Shown: one piece after another, positions 42,785 to 43,898 of the stretch | Layout of the letters: each line of letters starts with the position of its first letter | How positions within the stretch are numbered: the stretch's first letter is position 1 | Source: Methanoregula sp. | GTDB lineage: Archaea; Halobacteriota; Methanomicrobia; Methanomicrobiales; Methanospirillaceae | Direction of reading: 5' to 3' | DNA length: 43,898 nt | Assembly: GCA_028679075.1 (NCBI GenBank) | Contig: JAJRCF010000023.1 | Location: 1 to 43,898, forward strand | Notes under the pieces: model-generated | Databases searched by the model: none | What the model was told of the DNA's origin: nothing | The model's input: only the letters and a program-made list of their open reading frames with translations | Translations under genes and position numbers: made by a program

Positions 42785-42830
42785 TCTTTTAACGCGAGAA
42801 TATCCCATTTGGCTGTTTTTTGCGGTTAGA

Positions 42831-42857
42831 ATAAAAAAGCCCGGGGTGAACCTGGCT
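42831..42857 (-). terminator. Hairpin and T-tract after the HTH-CBS gene
   Basis: On the minus strand, AGCCAGG and a short loop lead to CCGGGCT and a run of T (complement of the A run at 42833-42838). It lies 14 bases beyond the stop at 42871. Confidence 0.55.
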
Positions 42858-42870
42858 AAAAAGAGTGTAG

Positions 42871-43749
42871 TTACAGGGCAGGAAAGACCCGGATGATATC
42901 CGACTGGGTGATGATGCCCACCGGCTTTCCGTCTTCCATGACGATCAGCCGCCCGATCTTGTGCTCCTTGAACTGCCGGATCACTTCGAAGAGTTTGATG
43001 TGTGACGGTGCTTCGACAACGTCCGTGGTCATGCAGGCTGAGACCTTTGTCGACAACGGGAGGCCCTTCTCCACCGCTTTTGCGATGTCGCTCATCGTGA
43101 TGATACCGGAGAGTTTCCCGGCGTCTACCACTGCTACGCCATGGATATGGTCGCGGTTGAAGAGGGAGAGTGCATCCTTTAAGGTGTTCGCGCTCGTTAA
43201 GGAGATTAACGGCGACGACATGTAATGCTTAATCGATTTCTTCGGGAGCGATATCATCTCGGACGTGGAGATGAGGAGGGCCTGTTTTGCCTCATCCTTG
43301 CCAAAGATCTCGCCCCGGATCAGGAGCTTGTTGACCGGTGTCGGGCCAATCGTGATCTGGTCGCCGATCTCGAAGAGTTTCGCACTGCCGACCAGCTTGA
43401 TCACCGCGTGGCAGACATCCGGGTGGCAGAGTGTGGTGAAATCAACTTCCTTGACATTTGCCCCGCGGACCTCCTCCCCGTTCCGGCTGATCCTCACGTC
43501 ATAGTCGCCCTCGGCTGCGTTCAGGTTGAGTTCCTTGTATGCCAGCTCGGTGGGGATATACCCGCCTTTCGGGCCGGGCACCCCGTCAACGAGCCCTACC
43601 GCCTTTAAGGACTGCATCTGGTTGCGCACGGTCCCCGGGTTGCGCTGGATCATATCGGCAATCTCCTCGCCTTTGATGGAGTGGGACTGCTGGTGGTAGA
43701 GGGTGATTAAGGTGATGAGGATATCCTTCTGGATAAGGGACAAGTCCAT
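42871..43749 (-). CDS. HTH and CBS-pair regulatory protein
   Basis: This ~292-residue protein has an N-terminal winged helix (residues about 1-60: IKGEEIADMIQRNPGTVRNQMQ), a middle beta-rich sensor domain (about 65-165, TLCHPDVCHAVIKLVGSAKL) and two CBS domains at the C-terminus (MSSPLISLTSANTLKDALSL, and MTTDVVEAPSHIKLFEVI), ending IGRLIVMEDGKPVGIITQSD. CBS pairs usually bind adenylated ligands such as AMP or SAM, so it may be a ligand-dependent transcription regulator. The ATG at 43747-43749 has its TATA box about 25 bases upstream (leaderless). The neighbour on the other strand starts 51 bases away. Confidence 0.88.
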   Translation of the reverse strand: MDLSLIQKDILITLITLYHQQSHSIKGEEIADMIQRNPGTVRNQMQSLKAVGLVDGVPGPKGGYIPTELAYKELNLNAAEGDYDVRISRNGEEVRGANVKEVDFTTLCHPDVCHAVIKLVGSAKLFEIGDQITIGPTPVNKLLIRGEIFGKDEAKQALLISTSEMISLPKKSIKHYMSSPLISLTSANTLKDALSLFNRDHIHGVAVVDAGKLSGIITMSDIAKAVEKGLPLSTKVSACMTTDVVEAPSHIKLFEVIRQFKEHKIGRLIVMEDGKPVGIITQSDIIRVFPAL

Positions 43750-43772
43750 AACGCTAAACCGTTTGACGTTCC

Positions 43773-43782
43773 ATAAATAAAT
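43773..43782. promoter_or_regulatory. Shared AT-rich element between two divergent leaderless genes
   Basis: ATAAATAAAT is about 25 bases from both starts (43749 on the minus strand and 43800 on the plus strand). Read either way it can act as TATA box, with each transcript starting at or beside its start codon. Confidence 0.5.
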
Positions 43783-43799
43783 AGATAGGCAGGCTGTTT

Positions 43800-43898
43800 G
43801 TGGAATTCGAGAAGATGCCAACGGTGCCAACTGCGGATGAGATCCTTGACCGGAGTTTCCGCCGTGCGGCAAAGAAGATGAAGGAGAAGACCAACAAG
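43800..43898 (+). CDS. NOG1-type GTPase, 5' end only (runs off the window)
   Basis: Thirty-three codons are visible: a GTG start (43800-43802), then EFEKMPTVPTADEILDRSFR, followed by RAAKKMKEKTNK. This matches the N-terminal helix of the NOG1/Obg-related GTPases in large ribosomal subunit assembly (family text such as MPTVPTADEL). The GTPase domain is beyond the window. An internal ATG at 43815 is an alternative start, but the MxFEKMPT form favours the GTG. Confidence 0.75.
   Translation, partial: MEFEKMPTVPTADEILDRSFRRAAKKMKEKTNK

Overview
The window looks like a chromosomal segment of a methanogenic archaeon of the order Methanomicrobiales (Methanoregula-like). This is inferred from gene content, not from a marker-gene search. 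Archaeal signatures are a histone, RadA, an RPA-type single-strand binding protein, diphthine synthase, an archaeal KH-domain NusA, DUF1628-type pilins, and TATA boxes 20-30 bases upstream of nearly leaderless genes. Methanogen signatures are the DUF1890/DUF1894 pair, an F420H2-oxidase-type flavoprotein with rubredoxin and desulfoferrodoxin, and a nitrogenase-superfamily cluster. The DNA is GC-rich and gene-dense, with many ATGA start/stop overlaps. I saw no tRNA, rRNA, CRISPR array, insertion sequence or integrase. The region is mostly stable chromosome, with an accessory-looking patch at about 26.5-28.3 kb.

Layout. 0-2.2 kb: two overlapping type IV pilin-like genes on the minus strand. 2.2-2.7 kb: a gene-free stretch with three copies of a 24-bp repeat, one of them inverted. 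2.7-5.9 kb: a radical SAM protein, a cis-prenyltransferase, a two-domain DNA-binding-type protein, and a second degenerate cis-prenyltransferase that complements what the first lacks. 5.9-8.7 kb: FeoB and a DtxR-FeoA fusion regulator with two iron-box-like palindromes. 8.8-14.2 kb: a KaiC-like gene interrupted by an in-frame TAG, then dphB, DUF357, a flippase-like protein, DUF151, hisE, nusA and a SIMPL protein. 14.3-17.3 kb: a leuCDB-type operon (leucine or 2-oxosuberate pathway). 17.3-19.0 kb: a TMEM175-like channel and a two-PAS protein. 19.1-22.6 kb: a NifH-like reductase, NifK-like and NifD-like proteins and a 136-residue unknown. 22.7-26.4 kb: DUF3147, TrkH, and a rubredoxin-FprA-desulfoferrodoxin oxidative-defence operon. 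26.5-28.3 kb: an ATPase plus TOPRIM-like pair that resembles a defence module. 28.4-32.6 kb: membrane proteins and a two-gene 2-oxoacid:ferredoxin oxidoreductase. 32.9-36.3 kb: a HEAT-repeat protein, a lone receiver domain, DUF1894, DUF1890, FdhD and CutA. 36.4-41.2 kb: dapL-lysA-RPA and radA. 41.2-41.5 kb: an intergenic stretch with four successive hairpins. 41.5-43.9 kb: phosphoglycolate phosphatase, a PRC-barrel protein, a histone, an HTH-CBS protein and the 5' end of a NOG1-type GTPase.

The best candidate for an undescribed system is the nitrogenase-like cluster. It has a complete reductase and two different catalytic-type subunits, each with three conserved cysteines, but no cofactor-assembly genes and no F430 pathway neighbours. 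Next are the split cis-prenyltransferase pair, the ATPase/TOPRIM pair, the structured region after radA, and the repeat-bearing region upstream of the pilins.
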